Part shown: positions 41,216-49,541 of the stretch, one piece after another
Layout of the letters: the number at the start of each line of letters is the position of its first letter
How positions within the stretch are numbered: position 1 is the first letter of the stretch
Source: DASQFY01 sp036397815
GTDB lineage: Bacteria > Chloroflexota > Limnocylindria > QHBO01
Direction: 5' to 3'
Length of the DNA stretch: 64,000 bases
Assembly (NCBI GenBank): GCA_036397815.1
Contig: DASWIE010000062.1
Span: 60,523-124,522, forward strand
Notes under the pieces: generated by a model
What the model saw: only the letters and a program-made list of their open reading frames with translations
Told to the model about the DNA's origin: nothing
Databases searched by the model: none
Translations under genes and position numbers: made by a program

Positions 41216-42219
41216 GCGCCTCCTTCTGTGTCGTTGCCGTCGTCGCCACTCGGCCAGATCTCGCTCCAGCGTGGCCGGCGTGGGGCGCCGGGCAGGCGCA
41301 GCAATCGGCCGATCCGTCGCCGCAGCGATGGCTCGTCCAGGCCGGCGGGACCGGCCGCCGCCTCGCGGACGAGGCCGATGCCGCGGAGTCGAGCATAGCG
41401 GGTCGCCAGCAGCTCCTCGGTTTCGAGGCGGCTGATCCGTCCCAGCGCTGAGACGATCGCCTTCCCGATCGCCGCGGCGGTCGCGGCGTGGTCCGTGTGG
41501 GCGCCCTCCCCGGGCTCGTCGATGATCCCGTCGATGACGCCGAGGTCGAGCTGGTCAGCTGCGGTCATTCGCATCGCGGCCGCCGCCTCCGGTGCGCGCT
41601 CGGGAGCGCGCCACAGGATCGAGGCACAGCCTTCCGGCGAGATGACCGCGTAGACGGCGTTCTCCAGGGCCAGGACCTCGTCACCCACGCCGATCGCAAG
41701 GGCACCACCGGACCCGCCCTCCCCGACGATGACGACCACGATCGGCACCTGCAGCCCGGTCATCAGCTTGATGCTGGACGCGATCGCCTCGGCCTGGCCG
41801 CGCTCTTCGGCGGCCGGCCCGGGGAACGCCCCTGCGGTGTCCAAGAACGTGATCACCGGCACGCCCAGCTTGTCGGCGAGGCGCATCAGGCGCTGGGCCT
41901 TGCGGAAGCCCTCCGGATGCGGCGAGCCGAAGTTGCGCATGATGTTGGAATCGGTGTCGTTCCCCTTCTGGTGGCCGATGACCATCACGGGGCGCCCGTT
42001 GAGCAGAGCCGGCCCACCGACGATGGCCGGATCGTCGCGAAACGAGCGGTCTCCGTGCAGCTCGACGAAGCCATCGAAGATCCGCGACACCAGGTCCAGG
42101 GTCCGAGGCCGGTCGGGGTGACGCGCCAGCTGGACCCGTCGCCACGCGGCCTCCACCGCGGCCGGATCGGGCGGTCCGGCCTCAAAGGAGCCCACTGCCG
42201 GCGGAAGCAGCTCGCTCAC
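41212..42219 (-). CDS. accA: Acetyl-CoA carboxylase carboxyltransferase subunit alpha
   Basis: A 335-residue crotonase-fold protein with the AccA signatures F-V-E-L-H-G-D-R-S-F-R-D-D near residue 50, G-H-Q-K-G near 82, F-R-K-A, D-T-A-G-A-F-P-G and G-E-G-G-S-G-G-A-L. With AccD it transfers CO2 from carboxybiotin to acetyl-CoA. GTG 42219 overlaps the accD stop as GTGA. Confidence 0.93.
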   Translation of the reverse strand: MSELLPPAVGSFEAGPPDPAAVEAAWRRVQLARHPDRPRTLDLVSRIFDGFVELHGDRSFRDDPAIVGGPALLNGRPVMVIGHQKGNDTDSNIMRNFGSPHPEGFRKAQRLMRLADKLGVPVITFLDTAGAFPGPAAEERGQAEAIASSIKLMTGLQVPIVVVIVGEGGSGGALAIGVGDEVLALENAVYAVISPEGCASILWRAPERAPEAAAAMRMTAADQLDLGVIDGIIDEPGEGAHTDHAATAAAIGKAIVSALGRISRLETEELLATRYARLRGIGLVREAAAGPAGLDEPSLRRRIGRLLRLPGAPRRPRWSEIWPSGDDGNDTEGGA

Positions 42220-43223
42220 CGTTCCTCCTGTGGCTCGCGTGCCCGGTCGCGGCTCTCCGCCGTCCCGTTGCCTCCGGCCGCGCCGGGCTCGGTATCTATC
42301 CCGATCGTCTCGCTCACCGCGCCGCCCAGGCGCTCGGCCAAACCGGAGAGAACCCCGATCGGGCCCCATGCCCGGGCATCGGTCTCCTGTTCGTCGACTG
42401 CGGCGACCGGGACGACCCGCAGGATGCGGGACAGCGTTGCCCGCAGCTCGCTGCGCTGGACGATGAGGTCGACGAACCCGTGCTCGAGCAGGAATTCGGC
42501 GCTCTGGAAGCCTTCGGGCAGGTCCTCGCCGATCGTTCCGCTCGCCACGCGGGCGCCGGCGAATCCGATCAGCGCACGCGGCTCGGCCACGATCACATCC
42601 CCCAGGCTCGCGAAGCTGGCGAGCACCCCGCCGGTCGTCGGATCCGTCAGGACGCTGATGAACGGCACGCCCGCCAGGTCCATTCGCATCAGTGGGGCCG
42701 TGGTCTTGGCCAGCTGCAGGAGCGAGAGCGTCCCCTCCTGCATTCGAGCCCCGCCGGAGGCGCTCACGACGACGGCCGGGATCCGCTCCGCCAGGGCGGC
42801 CTCGAAGCAGCGCGCCAGCTTCTCTCCGACCACGCTGCCCATGCTGCCTCCCATGAACCGGAAGTCGAACAGGCCAATCGCGACGCGCCGCCCCTCGATC
42901 CTGCCGGTCCCCCACACCGCCGCCTCGCGGAGCCCCGTCTTGACCTGGGCCGCCTCCAGCCGGTCGGGGTAGGGCTTCTGGTCGTGGAAGCCAAGCGGAT
43001 CGCCTGATTCGAGACCAGCGTCGCGCTCCTGGAAGCTGCCACCGTCGAGCAGCAGGTCGATGCGCTCGCCGACGCTCATTCGGAAGTGATGCCCACAGGT
43101 GGGGCAGACGCGCAGGTTGCGCTCGAGCTGGCGGTTGAAGATCTGCGACTCGCAGCTCGGGCACATGGTCCAGGCGTCGGCCGGCGCGTCACGGCGCCTG
43201 CTGAACGGGAACTTGATCGGCAT
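42216..43223 (-). CDS. accD: Acetyl-CoA carboxylase carboxyltransferase subunit beta
   Basis: A 335-residue protein with the AccD zinc finger (C-P-S-C at residue 21 and C-P-T-C-G-H-H-F at 40) and the catalytic core (F-M-G-G-S-M-G-S-V-V-G-E-K, S-A-S-G-G-A-R-M-Q-E-G, T-T-G-G-V). The first of the acc/fab genes, ten bases after a small membrane-protein gene. Confidence 0.95.
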   Translation of the reverse strand: MPIKFPFSRRRDAPADAWTMCPSCESQIFNRQLERNLRVCPTCGHHFRMSVGERIDLLLDGGSFQERDAGLESGDPLGFHDQKPYPDRLEAAQVKTGLREAAVWGTGRIEGRRVAIGLFDFRFMGGSMGSVVGEKLARCFEAALAERIPAVVVSASGGARMQEGTLSLLQLAKTTAPLMRMDLAGVPFISVLTDPTTGGVLASFASLGDVIVAEPRALIGFAGARVASGTIGEDLPEGFQSAEFLLEHGFVDLIVQRSELRATLSRILRVVPVAAVDEQETDARAWGPIGVLSGLAERLGGAVSETIGIDTEPGAAGGNGTAESRDRAREPQEER

Positions 43224-43233
43224 CGTCCCGAAC

Positions 43234-43626
43234 CTACCGATGCGCCGCGCGGGCGGCAGCGCCGTGACGCCGGCTCGTACGCCACACCGCCAGGGCGGTG
43301 ACGGTCACGCCGACCGCCGCCGATGAGACCGCGCCGGCCGCGATCAGGCGACCCGGGTGGCGGAGCTCGCGGCGCGCAATCGCCCCGACCGCCTCCGCGG
43401 CCCGCGCGAGCGGGGTAGAGGCGGCGAGCCGCGCTGCCACGCGTGCCTCGAATCGGGAGCCGGCCGGCAGCGGCGGAAGTGCGGACGTCAGCAGGGTGGC
43501 GGCATCGACCAGCGGGCGCAGCTCCGGCTCGACGACCGGCCGGTCACCGGCCAGGATGCGGTCGATCGCCTCGTCGAGACGCTGCGCTGGTGTTGGGGAC
43601 CTCATACCTATGCCAACACCGGTCAC
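43234..43626 (-). CDS. Small membrane protein downstream of an ECF sigma factor (possible anti-sigma)
   Basis: A 130-residue protein with a soluble, helical N-terminal part and one membrane segment near residues 96-115 (A-A-G-A-V-S-S-A-A-V-G-V-T-V-T-A-L-A), then a basic tail. Position after a sigma gene suggests an anti-sigma factor, but the zinc-binding H-x3-C-x2-C of the common class is missing. The start is either GTG 43626 or ATG 43605. The palindromic element at 43662 sits just upstream. Confidence 0.55.
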   Translation of the reverse strand: MTGVGIGMRSPTPAQRLDEAIDRILAGDRPVVEPELRPLVDAATLLTSALPPLPAGSRFEARVAARLAASTPLARAAEAVGAIARRELRHPGRLIAAGAVSSAAVGVTVTALAVWRTSRRHGAAARAAHR

Positions 43627-43661
43627 GGCCGAGCGTTACATGAAAGGGATTGCCCGGTGTT

Positions 43662-43820
43662 TGCCACGAGGGTGGCATTCCGACGATCGAGGGCTGGTTT
43701 ACCCATCTCGACGGCTTCTCGGTGATCGATCTGCCACTCACTGTGGCGAAACGACCATCCACGGCCGACGGACACGCACGTGGATCGTTGCTGATCGTCG
43801 GAATGCCACGCCCGGTGGCA
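43662..43820. repeat. MITE-like inverted-repeat element with three TGCCAC-N(4-5)-GTGGCA palindromes
   Basis: Terminal arms of about 27 bp (43662-43688 and 43793-43820) are inverted repeats sharing GTGGCATTCCGACGATC. Each arm contains a palindrome, TGCCAC-GAGG-GTGGCA (43662) and TGCCAC-GCCCG-GTGGCA (43804), and a third, TGCCAC-TCACT-GTGGCG, lies at 43732. Starts are 70 and 72 bp apart. No coding frame is evident inside. It fills most of the 223-bp gap between the sigma factor and the membrane-protein gene. Confidence 0.75.
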
Positions 43821-43849
43821 CGGAGCAAGCCGCGAGGCGCCCCAGCAGG

Positions 43850-44434
43850 TCAGTGCGCGAGACGCTCCGCCAGGTCGCGCAGGGCGCGATGCAGGAGGAC
43901 GCGGACGGCACCGGGCGTGCGGTCGAGCACCTGCCCGATCTCGCGCGACGAGAGGCCGTCGACGAAGCGCAGGAGGACGACCTGGCGCCGATCCTCCGGC
44001 AGCGCGGCGACGGCTCGCAGCACGGTGCGCAGCTCATCGGCGCGTGCCACCAGCCCCGCCGGGTCGGCGTTGGGCGCCGCACGGTCGAATGGCTCGGGCA
44101 GCGGCTCAGTGCGACGGCGCGCCCGGGCGCGATGCGCGTTGGCGATGGTGTTGTGCGCGACGCGGAAGAGCCAGGCTCGGAAGGTGGCTCCCTCGTCACG
44201 GAAGTCGGGAAGCGCCGCCATGGCCGCCATGAAGATGCGCTCGGTGGCGTCCTCCGCGTCGTGATGGTCTTCGAGCTGGTAGAACGCGTAGGCGTAGACC
44301 CGATCCAGGTAGCGCCGGTAGAGCGTCGCGAACGCCGCTCGATCCGCCTGCGCGGCGACGACCGCCACCAGGTCCGGGTCGCGCGCCGGTCGCCCGGACG
44401 GGCGAGGCTCGCGGATCGTCTGCCGATCGGTCAC
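43850..44434 (-). CDS. ECF-type RNA polymerase sigma factor
   Basis: A 194-residue sigma factor with region 2 (F-A-T-L-Y-R-R-Y-L-D-R-V-Y-A-Y-A near residue 36, W-L-F-R-V-A-H-N-T-I-A-N near 88) and region 4 (L-P-E-D-R-R-Q-V-V-L-L-R-F-V-D-G-L-S-S-R-E-I-G). GTG start overlapping the birA stop as GTGA. The downstream membrane protein is the likely partner. Confidence 0.88.
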   Translation of the reverse strand: MTDRQTIREPRPSGRPARDPDLVAVVAAQADRAAFATLYRRYLDRVYAYAFYQLEDHHDAEDATERIFMAAMAALPDFRDEGATFRAWLFRVAHNTIANAHRARARRRTEPLPEPFDRAAPNADPAGLVARADELRTVLRAVAALPEDRRQVVLLRFVDGLSSREIGQVLDRTPGAVRVLLHRALRDLAERLAH

Positions 44435-45243
44435 ATCCGGACCTCCATCGGATCCGCGTCGCGCACCGAGACGACCTCGCCGATCGTCAGCGCGACGCGC
44501 CCCGCGACGGTATCCAGCAGGAGCGCTCCGTCATCTCCGATCCCAGCCGCGATGCCCTCGAGCACTTCCTCGCCGAGCTCCACCGCCACGCGCCGCCCGT
44601 CCAGCGCCGACACGGATCGGAAGCGCTCAACCGGCGAGCCCCCGCGCTCCAGGGCCGCCAGCTCGGCGCCGAGCACGTCGAGGAGCACGCCCAGGAGGGC
44701 GATGCGGTCCAGCTCCGCTCCGCCGATGTCGGCGAGCGAGGTGGCGCGAGCGGCGATCTCCGGCGGCATCTCGTCGCGACGCCAGTTGACATTGATGCCG
44801 ATCCCGATCACGGCCTCCACCAGGCGACCGTCCTCGACCGCGGTCTCGACCAGGAGGCCGGCCACCTTCTCGTCCTCGCCGGTGACCACGTCGTTGGGCC
44901 AGCGGATGGCGAGCGCGGCCGCCGGCGTCAGCGAAGCACACGCGTCGCGCGTCGCCACCGCCGCCGCGATGCCGAGCAGGCCCGCGCGGCTTGGCTCGAG
45001 GAGCGGTCGCAGCCCCACGCTGACTGTCAGGTTGCGGCCGCTGGGCGACGCCCACGTTCGTCCGCGGCGACCGCGGCCCGCCGTCTGGAGGTCCGCAACG
45101 ACCGCCAGCCCGTCGCCGCTGGGCTCTCGCAGCGCCATGCGCGCGCGGTCGTTGGTGGACCCGATCTCGGCGTGGAACTCCACGCTGCGGCCGACCCGAC
45201 GAGCGGGATCGGCGACGCGAGACCAGGCAGCGGGGTCGACCAT
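44431..45243 (-). CDS. birA: Biotin--[acetyl-CoA carboxylase] ligase
   Basis: A 270-residue biotin protein ligase: G-S-T-N-D-R-A near residue 27, Q-T-A-G-R-G-R-R-G-R-T-W near 51, I-R-W-P-N-D-V near 108, K-V-A-G-L-L and G-I-G-I-N-V-N. There is no N-terminal HTH, so it is the enzyme-only class and should not repress biotin genes. It activates biotin as biotinyl-AMP and attaches it to AccB, which is encoded downstream on the same strand. Confidence 0.92.
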   Translation of the reverse strand: MVDPAAWSRVADPARRVGRSVEFHAEIGSTNDRARMALREPSGDGLAVVADLQTAGRGRRGRTWASPSGRNLTVSVGLRPLLEPSRAGLLGIAAAVATRDACASLTPAAALAIRWPNDVVTGEDEKVAGLLVETAVEDGRLVEAVIGIGINVNWRRDEMPPEIAARATSLADIGGAELDRIALLGVLLDVLGAELAALERGGSPVERFRSVSALDGRRVAVELGEEVLEGIAAGIGDDGALLLDTVAGRVALTIGEVVSVRDADPMEVRM

Positions 45244-45249
45244 CGGGGC

Positions 45250-45255
45250 ATTATG
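45250..45255 (-). promoter_or_regulatory. -10 element of birA
   Basis: CATAAT on the minus strand six bases before ATG 45243. It could drive birA, the sigma factor and perhaps the acc/fab cluster beyond. Confidence 0.45.
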
Positions 45256-45291
45256 GCCCCCGGGGTCCAGCCGGAGGCCGCAGCCGAAGGG

Positions 45292-45297
45292 TACACT
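45292..45297 (+). promoter_or_regulatory. -10 element of trpS
   Basis: TACACT nine bases before ATG 45307, selecting that start over a longer in-frame one at 45172 that would overlap birA. Confidence 0.45.
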
Positions 45298-45306
45298 CGC
45301 AATCCG

Positions 45307-46338
45307 ATGAGCCAGGCCGCTCCGTCTCCCGCCACCGCGCCTGCGACCACCAGGGAGCGGGTCTTCTCCGGCATCCAGCCCTCGGGCGCCTCGCACCTTG
45401 GCAACTACCTGGGCGCGCAGGTGAACTACGTCAAGCTCCAGGACGAGTACGACGCGATCTACGGGATCGTGGACCTCCACGCCCTGACGACCGTCCACGA
45501 CGGCGAGGAGCTGCGCCGCCTGTCGCACGAGATGGTGCTCGACCTGCTGGCGGTGGGCCTCGACCCGGCGCGCTGCGCCCTGATCCGGCAATCGGACTTC
45601 CCCGAGCACACCGAGTTGGCATGGATCTTCAACACGGTCGTGCCGGTCAGCTGGGTTGAGCGCACGCCCACCTACAAGGAGAAGCGCGACGAGGGCGTCG
45701 AGAACAGCCTGGGGCTGCTGGACTATCCGGTGCTGCAGGCCGCCGACATCGTCATCTACAAGGCGTCGCGTGTGCCCGTCGGCAAGGACCAGGCGGCGCA
45801 CCTGGAGCTGTCGCGCGAGATCGTGCGCGCCTTCAACCGCCGCTATGGACCGATATTCCCCGAGCCCCAGCCGGTCTTCACCGACGCGCCGGTGGTGCTG
45901 GGGACCGATGGCGCTCGCAAGATGAGCAAGAGCGCGGGCAACACGATCCCGATCTTTGCCGAGCCCGATGAGATCCGGAAGATCGTGATGAGCATGGTCA
46001 CCGACCCGCAGCGCATCAAGCGCACCGATCCCGGACGCCCCGAGGTCTGCAATGTCTGCCAGCTGCATCGCCACTTCGGTGGCGACTACCTCCAGATCCA
46101 GGACGGCGAGCGGACCGCGCGGACAGGCTGCGTCGAGACCAAGCAGCTGCTCGCCGAGCGGATCATCGCGTTCTTCGCGCCGATGCGCGAGAAGCGGCAA
46201 CGGCTGGCCGCCGATCCCGCCATCGTCGAGGAGACGCTGGCGGCCGGCGCGGCCAAGGTGCGTCCCATCCTGCAGGCGACCATGGCCGAGGTGCGGGCCG
46301 CCGTCGGGGTCGGGCCGGCTCTCACGAGCCGCTCATGA
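45307..46338 (+). CDS. trpS: Tryptophanyl-tRNA synthetase
   Basis: A 343-residue class I synthetase charging tRNA-Trp. The HIGH-type motif is P-S-G-A-S-H-L-G-N-Y near residue 28 and the KMSKS loop is exact (R-K-M-S-K-S-A-G-N near 206). Length is normal. The ATGA stop-start overlap couples it to the PerM gene. Divergent from birA across 63 bp. Confidence 0.95.
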   Translation: MSQAAPSPATAPATTRERVFSGIQPSGASHLGNYLGAQVNYVKLQDEYDAIYGIVDLHALTTVHDGEELRRLSHEMVLDLLAVGLDPARCALIRQSDFPEHTELAWIFNTVVPVSWVERTPTYKEKRDEGVENSLGLLDYPVLQAADIVIYKASRVPVGKDQAAHLELSREIVRAFNRRYGPIFPEPQPVFTDAPVVLGTDGARKMSKSAGNTIPIFAEPDEIRKIVMSMVTDPQRIKRTDPGRPEVCNVCQLHRHFGGDYLQIQDGERTARTGCVETKQLLAERIIAFFAPMREKRQRLAADPAIVEETLAAGAAKVRPILQATMAEVRAAVGVGPALTSRS

Positions 46339-47600
46339 CCTCCCACCTGGTCGGCGGAGGCATCGGTCCTCGCGAACGTCGCTGGCTGCTCGCCTTCCTG
46401 ATCCTGGGTTCCGCCTACTTCGCCGTCCTGCTGCTCCAGATGGCGGTCGCCTTCCTGGGTGGCTTCAGCCAGATCATCCTCGTCGTCTTCCTGGCCTGGC
46501 TCCTCGCGTTCGTGATCTCGCCGATCGTTCGCTTCCTGGACGAGCGCCTGCCGATCAGCCGTCCCATCGCCGTCTTCGTGGCCTACCTGCTGGCCCTCGT
46601 GGCGCTCGGCTTCGTCCTGTTCTCCGCGGGAACCGCGATCACCCAGGAAGTGACCCAGATCACCGAGGAGTTCCCGACCGAGACCGCGCCGAACATCGAG
46701 GCGACCCTGCGCGGCTACCAGACCGGGCTCGGGCTGGATCGCTTCCAGATCGACCTGGTGCAGCTGTTCGATACCGCGCAGGCGCAGATCGGCAACCTTG
46801 CCGGCGCCATCTTCGACCAGGCCGAAGAGATCGCAGGCGCCACCCTGTCGACCCTCGGCTCGCTGGCCCTGATCCTGATCCTGTCGCTCTACATGCTGAT
46901 GGACAGCGAGCGGATCCTCGGCAGGCTGAACCGCGCCGTGCCGAAGCGCTTCTCCGACGAGATGGCCCTCCTCGAGCGCAGCGTGGCGCGTGCATTCGGC
47001 GGCTTCCTGCGCGCGCAGATCATCCTGGCCGCCATCCAGGCACTGCTGGTCGCGGTGGTCGGCACCGCCTTCGGCATCCCGTATCTTTTCCTGATCGGCA
47101 CGCTCTCGACGCTGGCGATGCTGATCCCCTTCTTCGGCCCGCCGCTCGCGCTCATCCCACCAATCGTCGCCGCGTGGATCTATACCCCGGAGTGGTTCGT
47201 GCCGGCCACCATCATCCTGGTCGCGGTGCAGACCGTGATCGTGAACTGGCTTCAGCCGCGGCTGATGCAGGGCGCGCTGGGGATGCACCCAATCCTCGTG
47301 CTCGTCGGCCTGCTCGTTGGGGCGCAGGTGGCCGGGGTCTGGGGGGCGCTGTTCGGGATCCCCGTCATCGCCGTCCTCAACGTCTTCCTGAACCTCCTGC
47401 TGTGGAGCGAGCTGCCGAACGTGGCCCTGCCCGAGCGGGAGCGTCTCGAGGACGTGCCGGAGGCGACCATGGTCAAGGTCGAGAGGGAGCAGATCTCGGA
47501 CGAGACCCACCCCCACATCCACGTCCACCGCTCGTTGCGGCCGGATGGGACCGAGGACGTGGATCTCGTCGTCGACGAGGAGCCAGAACCAAGCGCCTGA
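46335..47600 (+). CDS. AI-2E family transporter (PerM/YdiK-like)
   Basis: A 421-residue polytopic membrane protein of the PF01594 family, with about eight helices: an N-terminal pair, a periplasmic region (about 95-160), and the conserved C-terminal part with F-G-I-P-Y-L-F-L-I-G, P-F-F-G-P-P-L-A and Q-P-R-L-M-Q-G-A-L-G-M-H-P. Members export autoinducer-2 or exchange ions; the cargo here is unknown. The hydrophilic acidic tail is variable. Confidence 0.85.
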   Translation: MTSHLVGGGIGPRERRWLLAFLILGSAYFAVLLLQMAVAFLGGFSQIILVVFLAWLLAFVISPIVRFLDERLPISRPIAVFVAYLLALVALGFVLFSAGTAITQEVTQITEEFPTETAPNIEATLRGYQTGLGLDRFQIDLVQLFDTAQAQIGNLAGAIFDQAEEIAGATLSTLGSLALILILSLYMLMDSERILGRLNRAVPKRFSDEMALLERSVARAFGGFLRAQIILAAIQALLVAVVGTAFGIPYLFLIGTLSTLAMLIPFFGPPLALIPPIVAAWIYTPEWFVPATIILVAVQTVIVNWLQPRLMQGALGMHPILVLVGLLVGAQVAGVWGALFGIPVIAVLNVFLNLLLWSELPNVALPERERLEDVPEATMVKVEREQISDETHPHIHVHRSLRPDGTEDVDLVVDEEPEPSA

Positions 47601-47622
47601 ATGAGAGCGAGATGAGAGAGAC

Positions 47623-48432
47623 CTAGAGGCGCAGCGCCAGGTGCCGGCTGCCGTCCTCCAGGCGAGCCTCATCGACAGTAACGCCGAAGACGCGTTCCAC
47701 CAGTGCTGGTGTCAGCACCTCGTCGGGTGGGCCATCCGCCCCCACGCCCCCGTCGTCCAGCACCACAATGCGGGGCGCAAATGCCGCCGCCAGGTTGAGG
47801 TCGTGCAGCACGGCCAGCACCGTCAGCCCGCGCTGGGCGCGGAGCCGGCGGATGGTGGCAAGGACGGCGACCTGGTGCGCCAGGTCAAGGTGCAGAGTCG
47901 GCTCATCCATGAGCAGCAGCGTCGGCTCCTGGGCGAGCGCCATCGCAACCAGTACCCGCTGACGCTCGCCGCCGGACAGCTCGTCCCCGTACCGATGAGC
48001 CAGATCGAGCGCGTCAGCGTCCGCCAGAGCTCGGGCAACCGCACGCTCGTCCGCCTGGGTGGCGCCGAAGAGGCGTTGCGCGTGCGGAGCACGTCCCATC
48101 TCGACCAGCTCCGCAACACGAAAGCCGACCGGCAGGTCCAGTTGCTGTGGCAGGACCGTCACCCGCCTGGCCAGATCGAGGCGGCGCCAGTCACCCAGCG
48201 CCCGGCCGTCGAACCGGATGATGCCAGTATCCGGCCGGAGCACGCCTGCCAGCAGTCGCAGAAGCGTGGTCTTGCCGCTGCCATTCGTCCCGACCAATGC
48301 CACGAGCTCGCCCCGGAGGAGGTGAAGGTTCAGCCCGCGCAGTACCTCGCGCCGACCGTTGTCCGGCAGCGGATATGCAAACCAGACGTCCTCGACCGTC
48401 GCCAGCGACTCGGCCCGCACCACGACGCTCAC
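47623..48432 (-). CDS. btuD: Cobalamin import ABC ATPase
   Basis: A 269-residue FecE/BtuD-type ATPase: Walker A G-T-N-G-S-G-K-T-T near residue 42, Q-loop L-P-Q-Q, signature L-S-G-G-E-R-Q-R-V, Walker B L-L-L-M-D-E-P-T and H-loop V-L-H-D-L-N. The GTG overlaps the permease stop as GTGA. Assignment to cobalamin rests on the riboswitch before the operon, since the protein alone could equally serve siderophores or heme. Convergent with the PerM gene. Confidence 0.87.
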   Translation of the reverse strand: MSVVVRAESLATVEDVWFAYPLPDNGRREVLRGLNLHLLRGELVALVGTNGSGKTTLLRLLAGVLRPDTGIIRFDGRALGDWRRLDLARRVTVLPQQLDLPVGFRVAELVEMGRAPHAQRLFGATQADERAVARALADADALDLAHRYGDELSGGERQRVLVAMALAQEPTLLLMDEPTLHLDLAHQVAVLATIRRLRAQRGLTVLAVLHDLNLAAAFAPRIVVLDDGGVGADGPPDEVLTPALVERVFGVTVDEARLEDGSRHLALRL

Positions 48433-49541
48433 GGAGAGGGGACCGGCCGTATCGCCCGCGAGCGACGCAGCAGCCAGATGAAGAACGGCGCGCCGATCAG
48501 CGCGGTGATGATCCCGACCGGGATGCCGCCGGCCAGGCGGGCACCCAGGTCGGCAACCACCAGCAGCGCAGCGCCGAAGAGCAGGCTCGCCGGGAGCAGG
48601 AGCCGATGATCGGGGCCGATCACCAACCGGAGCAGGTGCGGAACCACCAATCCCACGAAACCGATCGTCCCGCTGATCGCGACGGCCGCCGAGGTGGCCA
48701 GGGTGGCGAGCATGGTCAGGCCCAGCTTCTCTCGCTCGACCTCCACGCCAAGGTGGCTGGCCTGAGCGTCTCCCAGCAGCAGGACATTGAGGCGGCGCCA
48801 TCGGGCCAGCAGGAAGATGAAGCTGAGGGCCAGCAGCGGGGCCGCAAACGCGAGGTCGACCCACGAGGCCCCCGTCAGCGAGCCCATCAGCCAGCCGAAG
48901 ATCGCCCCCAGCGCACGGCCACTGGCGAACATGAGGAGCGCGATCCCGGCGGCCAGGATCGAGGAGATGGCATAGCCGACCAGCAGGAGCGTGACCACGG
49001 GCGTGCCGCCGGTGCCGCGTGCCACGGCGTAGACCAGCAGCACGGTGCCGAGGCCGCCCACGAAGGCGAGCAGCTGCACGATGCCCAGCCCCAGCCAGGC
49101 GCTGGCGGCGCCGATTGCCAGCCCCGGGAGAAGCAGCGGCGCCACGATCCCGAGCACGGCGCCGAGGCTGGCGCCCGCCGCCGTGCCGATGACGTACGGG
49201 TCGGCGAGCGGGTTGCGCAGCAGCGCCTGGAAGACGGTCCCCGCCAGCGCCAGGCCGCCGCCGACGAGCATCGCGGTCAGCACCCTAGGCAGGCGCAGCT
49301 CGAAGATGATCGTCTCCGCCGACGGCGCCCAGCTCTCGGTCAGTGGCAAGCCAAGCAGGCGGCGGCCGAGGATGGCGGCCGTGTCCCCCAGCCCGACACC
49401 CACGCTGCCCATCGCGACCGCAACCACCACCACCACGCCCAGCAGGAGCGTCCCACCGCCGAGAACCAGGGCTGCCCGGGTCAGCGTCGGGCCGCCGATC
49501 AGCGGTCGGGTGGTGACGCTGGGCGCGGCGGCGGCGCGCAT
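48429..49541 (-). CDS. btuC: Cobalamin import ABC permease
   Basis: A 370-residue FecCD-family permease with about ten helices, L-R-L-P-R-V-L-T-A-M-L-V-G-G-G-L-A-L-A-G near residue 82, N-P-L-A-D-P-Y-V-I-G-T-A-A-G-A, and the coupling region G-F-V-G-L-V-V-P-H-L-L-R. It shares the base at 49541 region with the binding-protein stop, showing tight coupling. Confidence 0.88.
   Translation of the reverse strand: MRAAAAPSVTTRPLIGGPTLTRAALVLGGGTLLLGVVVVVAVAMGSVGVGLGDTAAILGRRLLGLPLTESWAPSAETIIFELRLPRVLTAMLVGGGLALAGTVFQALLRNPLADPYVIGTAAGASLGAVLGIVAPLLLPGLAIGAASAWLGLGIVQLLAFVGGLGTVLLVYAVARGTGGTPVVTLLLVGYAISSILAAGIALLMFASGRALGAIFGWLMGSLTGASWVDLAFAAPLLALSFIFLLARWRRLNVLLLGDAQASHLGVEVEREKLGLTMLATLATSAAVAISGTIGFVGLVVPHLLRLVIGPDHRLLLPASLLFGAALLVVADLGARLAGGIPVGIITALIGAPFFIWLLRRSRAIRPVPSP

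Noticed and set aside
41212..43164. A 650-residue accA reading frame with a long N-terminal extension
   Set aside because: The extension is accD read in another frame; accA starts at GTG 42219 in a GTGA overlap.
43815..43830. A sigma-54 promoter at TGGCACGGAGCAAGC
   Set aside because: The -24 element fits, but TTGC is missing at -12, and TGGCAC is explained by the palindrome arm.
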